Assembly: GCA_947465395.1 (NCBI GenBank)
Contig: CANIAL010000012.1
Span: 1 to 64,000, forward strand
Reading direction: 5' to 3'
DNA from: Alphaproteobacteria bacterium
GTDB lineage: Bacteria > Pseudomonadota > Alphaproteobacteria > Micropepsales > Micropepsaceae
Length of the DNA stretch: 64,000 nucleotides
In this document: piece after piece, positions 1-8,794 of the stretch
Numbering within the stretch: the stretch's first letter is position 1
Layout of the letters: each line of letters starts with the position of its first letter
Translations under genes and position numbers: made by a program
The notes under the pieces: model-generated
What the model was told of the DNA's origin: nothing
Databases searched by the model: none
Seen by the model: the letters and a program-made list of their open reading frames with translations, nothing else

Positions 1-330
1 CCAATGTACCCCCCAATAGATTCCCTATGGCGGCGAGCCTAACCAGCGCCCTCTAGCCACCGTCCAGCCAGCCACCGTCCGGTTAGCACCCAGCCTCCCC
101 CCTAGGCCCTTCAAAATCCCCCTAGGTCGGACCCCACTACCCCGGCACCCCCCCATTTTCTCAGATGGTACCTAGCGCAGGGTATGCACTCGAATGTGCT
201 CGTTCGATCCACGATTTTGGGATTGAGGCAGCTGCGCTGCCCGCCATGGAATGACCCCATCCACCCGGCACCACCCGTTTGGTTTGGGTCCCCCGGCATC
301 AGGTATGCACCGCAATAAATGCATTTCCCG

Positions 331-359
331 AATGTCCGCTTTTCTCCAAAGCGGTCATT
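331..359. repeat. Palindromic intergenic repeat, copy 1
   Basis: Left arm AATGTCCGCTTT (331-342) is followed by a 5-base loop and right arm AAAGCGGTCATT (348-359). The arms form a 12-bp stem with one mismatch. It is the slightly degenerate partner of the perfect copy at 376-405 and lies outside any gene. Confidence 0.8.
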
Positions 360-375
360 CGTTCCCGTTCAACTC

Positions 376-405
376 AATGTCCGCTTTGCGCCAAAAGCGG
401 ACATT
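376..405. repeat. Palindromic intergenic repeat, copy 2
   Basis: This is a perfect inverted repeat: AATGTCCGCTTT (376-387), a 6-base loop, then AAAGCGGACATT (394-405). It shares its arms with the copy 16 bases upstream. My recollection is that similar hairpins with this core recur between genes in several alphaproteobacteria. A mobile REP-like element is the likeliest explanation, but no transposase is visible beside it. Confidence 0.85.
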
Positions 406-534
406 CGCTCATGGCTTATCCCCGCCAAGGCCGCCGTCAGGACGCTCGCATCACCCTCGCCAACTCAGCCTTGTCGATCTCGCTCCGGTCCACCCCAAAC
501 GAAAACGGCGGACCGATGGCCGTGCCGCGCGCCT

Positions 535-1410
535 CTAGGGCATCGAATGGGACGCGAAGAAATCCCAGGCGGTGGCGGTGGCATGCAACGCGGTGCTCGG
601 CGGATCAAGATCAAGAAGGAGGCGCGCCAAAGTACGGTTGGCGGTGGCACCCGGCCATTGATGGCCCGCATCCGCAATCGTGATCAGTTGCACCTCACGC
701 CCCTTGGCACAACGATCTGTTGCGGTCGTCACGGTGGCCTGGACTTGCGGGGCACCGGGTTTGCAATCTTGCGAGCGTCGAAAGCTATCCAGGCTGGACT
801 GCACGCTGGGCCAATCGATCTTGGTGATACCTTTGGTACCCTCGCCGCCCGCAAAGGGAATATTGCGGTCCTGCAGGCCGTGAATTTCGAGCACCGAGGT
901 CGGTCGCGGTTTTGTGCAGCCGCCCGGCATAGTTCCTGAGATCGAGGCAATGGCCGCAATACCAACCGTCCCGTCGCAGGCGTAGCGATAGGACATGGCC
1001 GCGCCGTTGGAAATTCCCGTTAGATAGATCCGGCGCGGATCGATATTTTCCTGCCGGCTCACTTGCCCGATCAGCGACGTCAGAAAGCCGACATCGTCCA
1101 CGGCGTCGCGAGCCCCGGTGCCGCAGCATCCCCCGCCCGCGTTCCAGCTGCGCCGAACGCCGTCGGGATAAACAACCACAAAGCCTTTGGCGTCGGCTTG
1201 TTCATCCCAGCCGTAAGACTTCTCGGCCTGGGCACCGGTGCCGAAGCCGCCGTGCAACACAACCACCAAGGGTGCTGCGGCTGTACGCGACAGGTTGGCG
1301 GGGCGATAAAGCGTGAATGTCCGCGTCCGTCCACCAGCCAAAATCTCCTCGGCTTGGGCGGAGGGGATGACCAGCAGGGCAGCGAATAGAGCGATGAGGG
1401 GCCGGATCAT
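535..1410 (-). CDS. Secreted PHB depolymerase/feruloyl-esterase family hydrolase (LpqC-like)
   Basis: This is a 291-residue alpha/beta-hydrolase with an N-terminal signal peptide (MIRPLIALFAALLVIPSAQA) and so is probably exported. The oxyanion region VVLHGG lies near residue 52. The nucleophile elbow GISNGAA places the catalytic Ser near 134. An Asp in HGLQDRNIPF (about 181) and a His in DAGHQWPG (about 250) complete a plausible triad. The paired Cys in GGGCCG is typical of this esterase/PHB-depolymerase group. The substrate (polyester, feruloyl ester or other) cannot be settled from sequence. The gene stands alone next to an IS relic, so context gives no further hint. Confidence 0.85.
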   Translation of the reverse strand: MIRPLIALFAALLVIPSAQAEEILAGGRTRTFTLYRPANLSRTAAAPLVVVLHGGFGTGAQAEKSYGWDEQADAKGFVVVYPDGVRRSWNAGGGCCGTGARDAVDDVGFLTSLIGQVSRQENIDPRRIYLTGISNGAAMSYRYACDGTVGIAAIASISGTMPGGCTKPRPTSVLEIHGLQDRNIPFAGGEGTKGITKIDWPSVQSSLDSFRRSQDCKPGAPQVQATVTTATDRCAKGREVQLITIADAGHQWPGATANRTLARLLLDLDPPSTALHATATAWDFFASHSMP

Positions 1411-1576
1411 GCGTCTCTCTTGGGGCGTTCAATTGACCTGACGGATATTTTGTACCATCGGCATAAAGAGGCTATTGCATGGTACCCACCTGGTCCAGAG
1501 GTGGGGTTGCTGGGCTAAATGCCTGTGGTGCCTACGGGGATCGGCGACAGGACCGGGCGACAGGGCCGTGACAATG

Positions 1577-2018
1577 TCACGCCGTTTTCGGCTTCCTGCC
1601 CCGCCACCTAGGCCCGTCCAGAACCCCTACCAGAGCCATCTCAGCCTCTAGGTCTCTAAGCTGCGCTAGCTTCGCACTCCGCTCGGCCTTGGCTGGGAGG
1701 GTCTCCTGACCGTGCCGTGTCCCCAGCCAGCCGGCGCTTGCCAGCCTCCAGGAACTCCTTGGACCAAACGTAATACATCGATTGGGCAATGCCCTCGCGC
1801 CGGCACAGCTCGGCTATGCTGTCCTCCCCGCGAAGCCCATCCAGCACAATCCGGATCTTGTCCTCGGCAGAGTAATGCTTGCGGGTGGCCCGGCGGATGT
1901 CTTTTAAAACCCGCTCGGCGGGCGCCTTAGGGCTTGGGGATTTCGTTCTCATCGGTAGTCCTTTCTCAAGGCGATGAGACCAAATTCCTCCCTTAGCTAA
2001 AACCCCTTTTCTGTCTCA
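1577..2018 (-). mobile_element. Relic of an IS3-type insertion sequence
   Basis: The relic comprises the truncated orfA plus its leader. Read on the minus strand, the leader begins with TGAGACAGAAAAGGGG at 2018, a plausible left terminal sequence about 66 bases before the orfA start. No matching right end and no orfB are visible before the esterase gene. Both element borders are therefore uncertain; only the presence of transposase coding sequence is firm. Confidence 0.45.
1656..1952 (-). pseudogene. IS3-family transposase OrfA remnant
   Basis: The N-terminal ~75 residues match the helix-turn-helix OrfA of IS3-family elements: RKHYSAEDKIRIVLDGLRGE, then SIAELCRREGI and YYVWSKEFLEAGKRRLAGD. 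After RRLAGDTAR the frame becomes unrelated and stops. The usual coiled-coil tail is absent, and no OrfB with a DDE domain follows downstream. A neighbouring frame stays open to 1577 but does not restore the family sequence. I read this as a 3'-truncated, inactive copy. Confidence 0.8.
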
Positions 2019-2086
2019 GATGCCCTGACGGCGGACAACGAACGGTTGGGCTTCCAGAAATCGCATGAGTGCATGAAGCTGGCCCT

Positions 2087-2518
2087 CTAAAACGGCAGCG
2101 GCGCAATATCGGGTTCGACCCAGCCGCGCCGCGCTGCCAAGGAAAACAGCACGGGCCGGGTCCAGTATTCCATCAGCCAGTCCGGCTTCCCCAATGCGGA
2201 CGCCATCAAATCCCGATGCACCACATGCAGGGCCGCGCCCACTGGCGGCTGGCGGCGCAGGAAATCCGCCGTGGCGCGAAGCGACGCCTGTGTGATGGTC
2301 TCGTGGTAACCGGCGGTGTCGGTGTTCTCCCCGCCCAGGGACGCATTGTAGGTGCGGATGAAGTCCGGCATTTCCTTTGGCGCATCAATGTCGGGGCGGC
2401 GGGCCAGCAGCCAGAGGGCGGCGGCGAAATGCGCGCCATGCGTCCATTCCGCCTTGGGCAGGCTGCGGTCCAGCAGCCCGCGCCCGATCCGTTCGATGTC
2501 GGCTTCGTTCTGAAACAT
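2087..2518 (-). CDS. Conserved uncharacterised protein with WTHxAH and GYHETIT motifs
   Basis: This is a 143-residue soluble protein with no signal peptide. Conserved-looking blocks are EWTHGAHFAAALWLLARRP near residue 24, AGYHETITQASL near 68, and RDLMASALGKPDWLMEYW near 103. I recognise the WTHxAH...GYHETIT pattern from a widespread bacterial family that has no assigned function. The several His, Glu and Trp residues could form a metal or ligand site, but that is a guess. It starts 8 bases after the amidohydrolase stop, so it is probably the last gene of that operon. Confidence 0.7.
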   Translation of the reverse strand: MFQNEADIERIGRGLLDRSLPKAEWTHGAHFAAALWLLARRPDIDAPKEMPDFIRTYNASLGGENTDTAGYHETITQASLRATADFLRRQPPVGAALHVVHRDLMASALGKPDWLMEYWTRPVLFSLAARRGWVEPDIAPLPF

Positions 2519-2526
2519 GGGTTTGG

Positions 2527-4218
2527 TCAGGCCTGATAGACGGTCTTGCCGTTCACCACGGTGCGGGTGAGCTTTATGTCCTTGATCTTCGACGGATCAA
2601 TGGTGTGCGGATCGTCGGCCAGCATCACGAAATCGGCCAGCTTGCCCACGCTGATCGAGCCTTTGATCTTTTCCTCATGGCTGTTGTAGGCGCCATTGAT
2701 GGTGTTGACGGCCAGCGCCTCGGCCACGGTGATCTTCTGGTTCTCGCCCCAGACTTCGCCGTTCCAGCCCTTGCGCGTCACCATGCCCTGGATGCCCATC
2801 AGGGGATCGAACGGCCCAGGGCTGAAATCCGAACCCGCCGCCGCCTTCACGCCCGCATCCAGCAGGCTGCGATAGGCCATCATGTGCTTCATCATCTCCG
2901 GGCCATAGAAATGAAACTTGTCGGCATTGTAATAGGCGTACGTCGTGAACAGGCACGGCACCACGTTCAGCGCCTTGATGCGCGCCAGGATGGAATCATT
3001 GATCAGGCTGCAATGGGTGATCTTGGGCCGCACATCCTTGCGCGGATACGCCTTCTGCGCCTTTTCATAGGCGGTCAGCACCATGCTGATGGCGGTGTCA
3101 CCATTGGCGTGGCAATTCTGCTGGATGCCCGCCTTCTGCATGCGCAGCGCCCAGGCGTCCAGATCTTCCTGCTTCTCCGTGATGTTGCCCTTGTAGGGCG
3201 GCGAGACGCCAGCATAGGGCGTCGAAATCGCCATGGTGCGTTCGGAAAAAGACCCGTCCACCGTGTGTTCAAAGGTGGCGCCGAAACGTACCCATTCATC
3301 GCCAAACCCTGTCTGGATTCCCGCATTGACCATGGCGTCCAGCGCGGGGCCAATGGCTTCATAGGAAACCCGGTGCAGCAATTTGCCGTCCGCCCGCACT
3401 TGTTGAAGTGCATAAAGATCGCCGCCCTGGTGATGCACGGTGGTCAGCCCGTACTTCACGAATTGCCGCGAGATATGCGCCAGGCCAGCCTTGTCGCGTT
3501 CCAAGGTTTGGGCTGACGTGAAGGTGGCGCGATTGCCGATTTTGTCGAACACGGCGCGCGCCCGGTCGGTGACGCGGCCATTCAGGTCGCCCTTCCCGTC
3601 CTTGTCATAGGTGCCGCCGAATGCGGGCGGGGTGGCGCGGGTCAGCCCCGCCATCGTAAGCGCCTTGGAGTTGTAATAGGATGTGTGGCCGCCGCGATGA
3701 TGCACCACCACCGGATGTTCGGATGAGACCTTGTCCAGGTCGTGGACATCCAGCTGGCGGTTTTCCTTCACCTTGGTGTCGTCGAAGAAATAACCCTCGA
3801 CCCAGGTGCCGGGCGGCGTCTTGGCGGCGCGCGCCTTCAGCTTGTCCACGATGGACTGAATGGTGACGAACTCCACCACGAACGGGTTTCCCACCAGCAC
3901 TTCATAGAGAAGGATGTTGCCGGGGGCGTGGTTGTGGCAGTCGATGAAACCCGGCACCACCGTCTGGCCCGCCGCATCCATGCTGAGCGTGCCGCGTCCC
4001 GCCAGCGCCTTGATGGCGTCATTGGTGCCGATGGCGATGAACTTGCCGCCGCGCACGGCAAATGCCTGGGCCTGGGGCTGCGCCGGATCCACCGTATAGA
4101 CCTTGGCATTGAAGACGATCAGCTCAGGATTGGACTCGGCGGCAAAGCCGGCGCTGCTGATGACAGCGCCGGCTGCGCCCGCCAGGAAAACCCGGCGGCT
4201 GTGATCGGTCTTGAACAT
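2527..4218 (-). CDS. Exported amidohydrolase, YtcJ-like amidohydrolase-3 family
   Basis: A 563-residue metal-dependent hydrolase. I chose the ATG at 4218 because it places a twin-arginine-like signal (SRRVFLAGAAGAVISSAGFA) at the N-terminus; the frame stays open upstream but is non-family sequence. The N-terminal metal motif FIDCHNHA gives the HxH pair near residues 95 and 97. Further family blocks include HHRGGHTSYYNSKAL, HCHANGDTAIS-type spacing (QQNCHANGDTA) and AAGSDFSPGPFDPLMGIQ near the C-terminus. Relatives hydrolyse C-N bonds, but their natural substrates are mostly unknown. It follows the acylase gene by 25 bases, so the two may act in sequence on an imported or periplasmic amide. 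Confidence 0.88.
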   Translation of the reverse strand: MFKTDHSRRVFLAGAAGAVISSAGFAAESNPELIVFNAKVYTVDPAQPQAQAFAVRGGKFIAIGTNDAIKALAGRGTLSMDAAGQTVVPGFIDCHNHAPGNILLYEVLVGNPFVVEFVTIQSIVDKLKARAAKTPPGTWVEGYFFDDTKVKENRQLDVHDLDKVSSEHPVVVHHRGGHTSYYNSKALTMAGLTRATPPAFGGTYDKDGKGDLNGRVTDRARAVFDKIGNRATFTSAQTLERDKAGLAHISRQFVKYGLTTVHHQGGDLYALQQVRADGKLLHRVSYEAIGPALDAMVNAGIQTGFGDEWVRFGATFEHTVDGSFSERTMAISTPYAGVSPPYKGNITEKQEDLDAWALRMQKAGIQQNCHANGDTAISMVLTAYEKAQKAYPRKDVRPKITHCSLINDSILARIKALNVVPCLFTTYAYYNADKFHFYGPEMMKHMMAYRSLLDAGVKAAAGSDFSPGPFDPLMGIQGMVTRKGWNGEVWGENQKITVAEALAVNTINGAYNSHEEKIKGSISVGKLADFVMLADDPHTIDPSKIKDIKLTRTVVNGKTVYQA

Positions 4219-4243
4219 CGTGCGCGCGCCCCCGGCGCCCACG

Positions 4244-6421
4244 TTACGCGCCGGGATGATAAACCTTCGCGGTGTGGGCCTTGATGTCTTCGTCATAGAA
4301 CCAGACCGGCAGCGGCTTGCCATTGATATAGGCGTCCGCCTGGTCGCCCCAATGCGGCGAGTCCATGTGGCCGCTGTTGCCGCCCACCGTGACGATCCAT
4401 GCCTTCACCTTGGGGCCAAACTCGACCGCGCCCAGGATGGAGTTGCCGCTGGTGCCATACCATTTCTTGGTCTTGTCATGCTCCGTGCCATAGGAGGCAA
4501 TGGAGCCCCACTGCGCTGACGTGAACGGCACCGGCTTTGACGGCGCATTGTCGTCAAACTCCGGCTTGATGCTGGCGTTCAGGCGCTGGTAGCGATTGAT
4601 GTTGCCCCAGGGCGTCTTCCAGTTGCCGAAATCGGCGGTCAGCTTGTCCACCGCTTCGCCCAGGGCCGCAAGGCGGTCCGCCGGCGTCAATGTGTTGGCC
4701 ATGTAGTTGATATAATCGCGCTCACCGGCTTCGCGCATCACTTTCATGGTGCGCTTGGACAGGGCATCGCCCCAGAAGATCGCGACCGAGTTGGCGATGG
4801 AGTCCGCGCTCCAGCGGTAATCCCAGGCCTTCAGGGTGGCGATGGGTTCGGCCAGCTTGGCCTTCAAGGGATCACCCGATTTCAGCGCCGCATAATCCTT
4901 CAGCAGCACCGGCACCAGCGCGGCAAAACCCGGCTGGTAGGAATCGAAGGCCGCCGCGGTCAGCTTGTCGGGCGTCATGGCGGTGGAGCCGGTCAGCACG
5001 CGCACCATGTGCACGCCGCGGGGATTTTCACCCGCCTGGTCCATGTATTTGGGGAACTTGGTCATGTCCACCGTGTTGGGACCGGCCGAGTTTTGCGGCG
5101 TGTCGTTGGAATTGAACACCCAGCCGCTGGCGGGATTGATCTGGTGCGGGATGTTGTCCAGCGCCGTCAGGCCCTTCCAGTCGGTGGCGGGGTCCGAGCC
5201 GTCCACCGGCTTGGTGTAATCGAACTTGTCATCGCGCAAGGGAATGAACTGGGGCAGCAGCAGCGCGATATTGCCCTTGTCGTCGGCATAGAGCGTGTCG
5301 TTGGAAGTGTTGGCCTGCAGCGCCGCCACCTTCATGTATTCTTCCATCGTGCTGGCCTTGGTGCGGCCAAAGGATTGCTCCAGCGCCTCCACCGGGCGGT
5401 TCATGATGTTCATGGCGATCCACTTGCCGCCTTCCTCGCGCACGATGGGGCCGTGATGGGTGGCATAGGTGTTGAAGGTGCGCTTGGCCATGGTGCCGTC
5501 GGCGGCCTTGTAGGAAATGGTGATGGGCTTGACGGTCACAGCGCGTTCTTCGCTGCCATATTTGTAGAAATACTTGCCGTCCTTCTGGGTGACGGTTTCG
5601 GCGAACTCGTCCACCGCGTCAGCCGAGCTGGTGGTGTGCATCCAGCCCAGATGCTCGTTGAAGCCCTGATACAGGAAAGGCTGGCCCCAGGTGGCGGCGC
5701 CAAAGGCGTTCAGCCCCTCGTCGCTGGTCATCTGCAGCTCGGCGCGGAAGTAAAACGACGTGTGCGGGTTGATCCAGAGCAGCGCATGGCCGTCCTGCTC
5801 GATCTTGGAAGAAATCGCGATGCCGTTGGAACCCACCGGCTCCACATAGCGGTTGCCCAGTTCCAGATCGTTCATGGCGATGGTGCGGTTGGCGTAGAAG
5901 GCTTCCAGCTGGGTCAGCTTGGCCTTGACGATGTCGCCGCCGATGCTGCCTTCGGTAAAGGCCAGCGCCATCCAGGGTTCGAAATGGGTGATGACCTTGG
6001 GCTTCACGTCGGGATGCGTGGCCAGGTAATAATTCAACCCGTCCGCCCAGGCGTTCATGATCTTCTTGAGGGCTTCGGGGCTTTTGTCATAGGCGGGCTT
6101 CAGCACTTCGGGGTCCACCCACAGGCGCTGGCGCAGATCGCCCCAGATGGCGCTTTCGCCTTCGGCTTCCGCCGTGCGGCCCAGATTGGTCATGTAGTTG
6201 GTTTCGACGCGGTTGAAATCGTCTTCCGCCTGCGCATAGACCATGCCGAACACGGCGTCCGCGTCGGTGTGGCCCTTCACATGGGCGATGCCCAGCGTGT
6301 CGCGGGTGATGGTGATGCCGGCGGCCTGTTCTTTCAGGCGTGCTGTTTCGTCCTTGGCGCAGGACGCCAGCGCCAGTGCGATCGAAAGGACCGACACTGT
6401 CGAAAGAATGGAAGACCGCAT
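4244..6421 (-). CDS. Penicillin-acylase family (Ntn-hydrolase) lipoprotein
   Basis: A 725-residue member of the penicillin G / acyl-homoserine-lactone / aculeacin acylase family. The ATG at 6421 has GGGGAG 8 bases upstream and opens a lipoprotein signal with lipobox ALASC (Cys near residue 21). The precursor would be cut autocatalytically before the Ser of VGSNGIAIS (about 198), which would become the N-terminal nucleophile of the beta chain. An HTTSSADAVDEF block and an N-terminal alpha-chain GIAHVKGHTDADAVFGM block fit the family. Substrate (N-acyl amino acid, acyl-homoserine lactone, beta-lactam side chain) cannot be assigned. It is the first gene of a probable three-gene minus-strand unit. 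Confidence 0.88.
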   Translation of the reverse strand: MRSSILSTVSVLSIALALASCAKDETARLKEQAAGITITRDTLGIAHVKGHTDADAVFGMVYAQAEDDFNRVETNYMTNLGRTAEAEGESAIWGDLRQRLWVDPEVLKPAYDKSPEALKKIMNAWADGLNYYLATHPDVKPKVITHFEPWMALAFTEGSIGGDIVKAKLTQLEAFYANRTIAMNDLELGNRYVEPVGSNGIAISSKIEQDGHALLWINPHTSFYFRAELQMTSDEGLNAFGAATWGQPFLYQGFNEHLGWMHTTSSADAVDEFAETVTQKDGKYFYKYGSEERAVTVKPITISYKAADGTMAKRTFNTYATHHGPIVREEGGKWIAMNIMNRPVEALEQSFGRTKASTMEEYMKVAALQANTSNDTLYADDKGNIALLLPQFIPLRDDKFDYTKPVDGSDPATDWKGLTALDNIPHQINPASGWVFNSNDTPQNSAGPNTVDMTKFPKYMDQAGENPRGVHMVRVLTGSTAMTPDKLTAAAFDSYQPGFAALVPVLLKDYAALKSGDPLKAKLAEPIATLKAWDYRWSADSIANSVAIFWGDALSKRTMKVMREAGERDYINYMANTLTPADRLAALGEAVDKLTADFGNWKTPWGNINRYQRLNASIKPEFDDNAPSKPVPFTSAQWGSIASYGTEHDKTKKWYGTSGNSILGAVEFGPKVKAWIVTVGGNSGHMDSPHWGDQADAYINGKPLPVWFYDEDIKAHTAKVYHPGA

Positions 6422-6549
6422 TTTGAAACTCCCCGAGATTTTTCCCCGGCGGGACGATGCCACGTTTGGGCGCGGGGTTTCAATCCCGCCAGCCCGGTTT
6501 TTGGGCTTTTTGGGGGGATTTGGCCGGGGATGGAGACAGTCTGCGACGC

Positions 6550-7422
6550 CTATTTCAGGGTGCTGACCCGCACCAGTTCGGGCTTTGCGGTTTTGGGGGG
6601 TGTCGCCCGCGCCAGCGCGCTGGCCGCGCCCGGCGTTTCAAACTGGCGATAGGCCGGCATTTCATCCAGGCGGACGAAATCATAGCCCTCCTCGATCAGG
6701 GCCGGCACCACTTCGGCCACCAGGGCGGCGGAGTTGGTGTGAATGGCGTGCATCAGGACCACGCCGCCATCCTTGCGGCGGATCTCGCGCAGGTAACCCT
6801 TGCCGCAGGCCTTGGCGGTCCAGTGCTTGCGCCAGCAGGTCCAGTCCGAGGCGCTCATCACATAGCCATCGCGCGACATGGTGATGTCGCCGCCGATATC
6901 CCAATAGATCGGCCCCACATAATCGCGCAGCAAGGGATCATTGTTGAGGATGGGGGCATGGGCGAATTTCCAGGCCCCGAACGGCGCGCGGAAATACAGC
7001 TTGTCGCCGGGGCGCATCAGCGGGCGGATCTGGTCGTCCACGTCGCGCAATTCATTCAGAAGCTTTTGCGGCGCGGCGTCGTAGCTGGACCCCAGGAAGG
7101 CATGGTCGGCGCTGTGGTTGGCCAGCAAATGGCCTTCGGCGGCGATGCGCGCCAGCATGGCGGGATGGCGGTGCGCCATGCGGCCCACGATGAAGAATGT
7201 CGCCTTGACGTTCAGCTTTTTCAGCTCGTCCAGCAATTCGCCGGTATGGGCGTTGGGGCCGTCGTCAAAGGTCAGCGCCACGGTGTGATTGTGCAGCAGG
7301 CCGGAATGGAAAATGGTCTTTTCCTGGAACAGCGCCAGTCTGTCGGCTGGCCCGGCAGAAGCGCTCAATGTGGCCGCCGCCATCGCGGCAACCAGCGCGC
7401 CAATTCCTATCGCTTTTTTCAT
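6550..7422 (-). CDS. Secreted polysaccharide deacetylase (NodB homology domain)
   Basis: A 290-residue protein. The ATG at 7422 gives a clean signal peptide (MKKAIGIGALVAAMAAATLS). The NodB domain is clear: motif 1 TFDDGPN near residue 60 supplies the catalytic base and a metal-binding Asp, and motif 2 HLLANHSADH near 105 supplies metal-binding His residues. ATFFIVG and YFRAPFGAW are also present, and DGGVVLMHAIHTN near the C-terminus supplies motif 5. It probably removes acetyl groups from a cell-envelope glycan. It lies 128 bases upstream of the acylase gene on the same strand. Confidence 0.88.
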   Translation of the reverse strand: MKKAIGIGALVAAMAAATLSASAGPADRLALFQEKTIFHSGLLHNHTVALTFDDGPNAHTGELLDELKKLNVKATFFIVGRMAHRHPAMLARIAAEGHLLANHSADHAFLGSSYDAAPQKLLNELRDVDDQIRPLMRPGDKLYFRAPFGAWKFAHAPILNNDPLLRDYVGPIYWDIGGDITMSRDGYVMSASDWTCWRKHWTAKACGKGYLREIRRKDGGVVLMHAIHTNSAALVAEVVPALIEEGYDFVRLDEMPAYRQFETPGAASALARATPPKTAKPELVRVSTLK

Positions 7423-7546
7423 GACCGCCAGCCCGTTTATCCTGAACGGCAATTTACCAGTGCGCGCGGCTCTCGCAACAAATTCATGGCCATTGACCGT
7501 ACAAATCCCCTAGTCTGGCGCGGGGAACTTGAACAACGGGGCTGCA

Positions 7547-8788
7547 ATGACGCTTTCCAGAAGGACGCTTATGGTAAACGGCGCGGCCGCGCTGGCGCTG
7601 GCGCCTGCCGCAGCCAAAGCACAAGCCGTGCAGGTGAGCGCCAGCGCCCGCGCCGTGCACAACCGGCTGATGTGCCTGGACACGCATATGGACATGCCCG
7701 CCAATCTGGCGCGCCAGGGCTGGGACGTGATGACGCGCCACAGTCCCGACATGGACATGACGCAGGTGGATTATCCGCGCATGATCGAAGGTGGGCTGGA
7801 TGGCGGTTTCTTCGCCATCTACACGCCCCAGGCGCCGCTGACCCAAGAAGGCATGAACGCCATGCGCGACGCGGCCTTTTTGCGCGCCGCCGAAATCCGC
7901 GAAATGGTGGCCGCCCATCCGGGCAAGTTCGAGCTGGCCTTTGTGCCCGCCGACGCCGCCCGCATCGCCGCCGCCGGCAAGATCGTGGTTTTCCAGTCCA
8001 TCGAGAATTCCGGCATCATCGGCAATGACGTCAGCCTGCTGCGCAGCTTTTATAAACTTGGCGTTCGCATGGCCGGGCCTATCCATTTCCTCAACAACCA
8101 GCTTGGCGACAGCGCCACCGACAAGAAGAAATGGGGCGGGCTTTCCCCCATGGGCCGGGACTTCGTGAAGCTGGCCAATGACCTTGGCATAATCCTGGAC
8201 GCCAGCCATTCCTCCGACGATGTCTTTGACCAGATGCTGGCCCAGTCGCGCGCGCCCATCATCTGTTCGCATTCCGGCTGCCGCGCCGTGCATGACCATC
8301 CCCGCAACCTGGACGATGCCCGCATCAAGAAGCTGGCGGCGGCGGGCAGCACCATCCAGATCAATTCCTACAACGAATATTTGATTGACGTGCCGCCCAA
8401 CCCGGCCCGCGACAAGGCGCGGCGCGCGGTGTTCGGCAAGATGGAAAATCTGGACAAGATGACGCCCGCCGACGCGGCGCGGACGTTAAAGGAAATGGCC
8501 GCCGCCCGCGTGGCGCTGGACAAGCAGTATCCCAGCCCCCGCGCCAATTTCGAAATGTTCATGCAACATGTCTATCACGCGCTGGACCTGGTGGGACCGG
8601 ACCATGTCGGCATCGGCCCGGACTGGGATGGCGGCGGCGGCGTCACCGGCATGGAAGACGTGGCGTCGCTTCCCAGGATCACCGAGCAGTTGCTGAAAAA
8701 AGGCTACAAGGAATCGCAACTGGCGAATTTCTGGAGCGGCAACACGATGAGAGTGTTGGGCAAGGTCGTGGCTGCACGGAAGGCCTGA
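7547..8788 (+). CDS. Exported membrane-dipeptidase family protein (peptidase M19)
   Basis: A 413-residue protein starting at ATG 7547; an in-frame TTG at 7529 is less likely. The N-terminus MTLSRRTLMVNGAAALALAP is a Tat-like signal. Renal-dipeptidase features are the first zinc motif CLDTHMDMP (HxD), the SIENSGIIG block carrying the bridging Glu, LDASHSS and ICSHSGCRAVHDHPRN with metal ligands, and a C-terminal HVGIGPDWDGGGG. It should hydrolyse dipeptides, possibly including D-residues, outside the cytoplasm. It converges on ilvD with only 6 bases between stop codons. Confidence 0.9.
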   Translation: MTLSRRTLMVNGAAALALAPAAAKAQAVQVSASARAVHNRLMCLDTHMDMPANLARQGWDVMTRHSPDMDMTQVDYPRMIEGGLDGGFFAIYTPQAPLTQEGMNAMRDAAFLRAAEIREMVAAHPGKFELAFVPADAARIAAAGKIVVFQSIENSGIIGNDVSLLRSFYKLGVRMAGPIHFLNNQLGDSATDKKKWGGLSPMGRDFVKLANDLGIILDASHSSDDVFDQMLAQSRAPIICSHSGCRAVHDHPRNLDDARIKKLAAAGSTIQINSYNEYLIDVPPNPARDKARRAVFGKMENLDKMTPADAARTLKEMAAARVALDKQYPSPRANFEMFMQHVYHALDLVGPDHVGIGPDWDGGGGVTGMEDVASLPRITEQLLKKGYKESQLANFWSGNTMRVLGKVVAARKA

Positions 8789-8794
8789 CCTTTT

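Larger units (their letters stand above)
1..534. other. Gene-poor stretch with no supported gene
   Basis: Apart from two hairpin repeats (331-359 and 376-405) I see no convincing gene here. The short open frames lack recognisable domains and good ribosome binding sites. On the minus strand, immediately downstream of the esterase stop, one frame reads like a protein C-terminus ending at 437 (GPPFSFGVDRSEIDKAELAR), which may be a remnant, but it has no start of its own. Together with the transposase relic at 1.6-2.0 kb, this suggests a rearranged segment. Confidence 0.5.

Noticed and set aside
437-580. Possible C-terminal fragment of a lost gene on the minus strand
   Set aside because: It has protein-like composition but no start, no family match and overlaps the end of the esterase gene; too weak to list as a pseudogene.
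6491-6512. AGCCC/GGGCT hairpin followed by T residues on the plus strand
   Set aside because: No plus-strand gene ends here; both neighbours are on the minus strand, where it lacks a T tract.
5009-6652. Long plus-strand open frame opposite the acylase gene
   Set aside because: It is antisense to a clear Ntn-hydrolase, its composition (Gly, His, Val, Arg-rich) is typical of shadow frames, and no motif is present.
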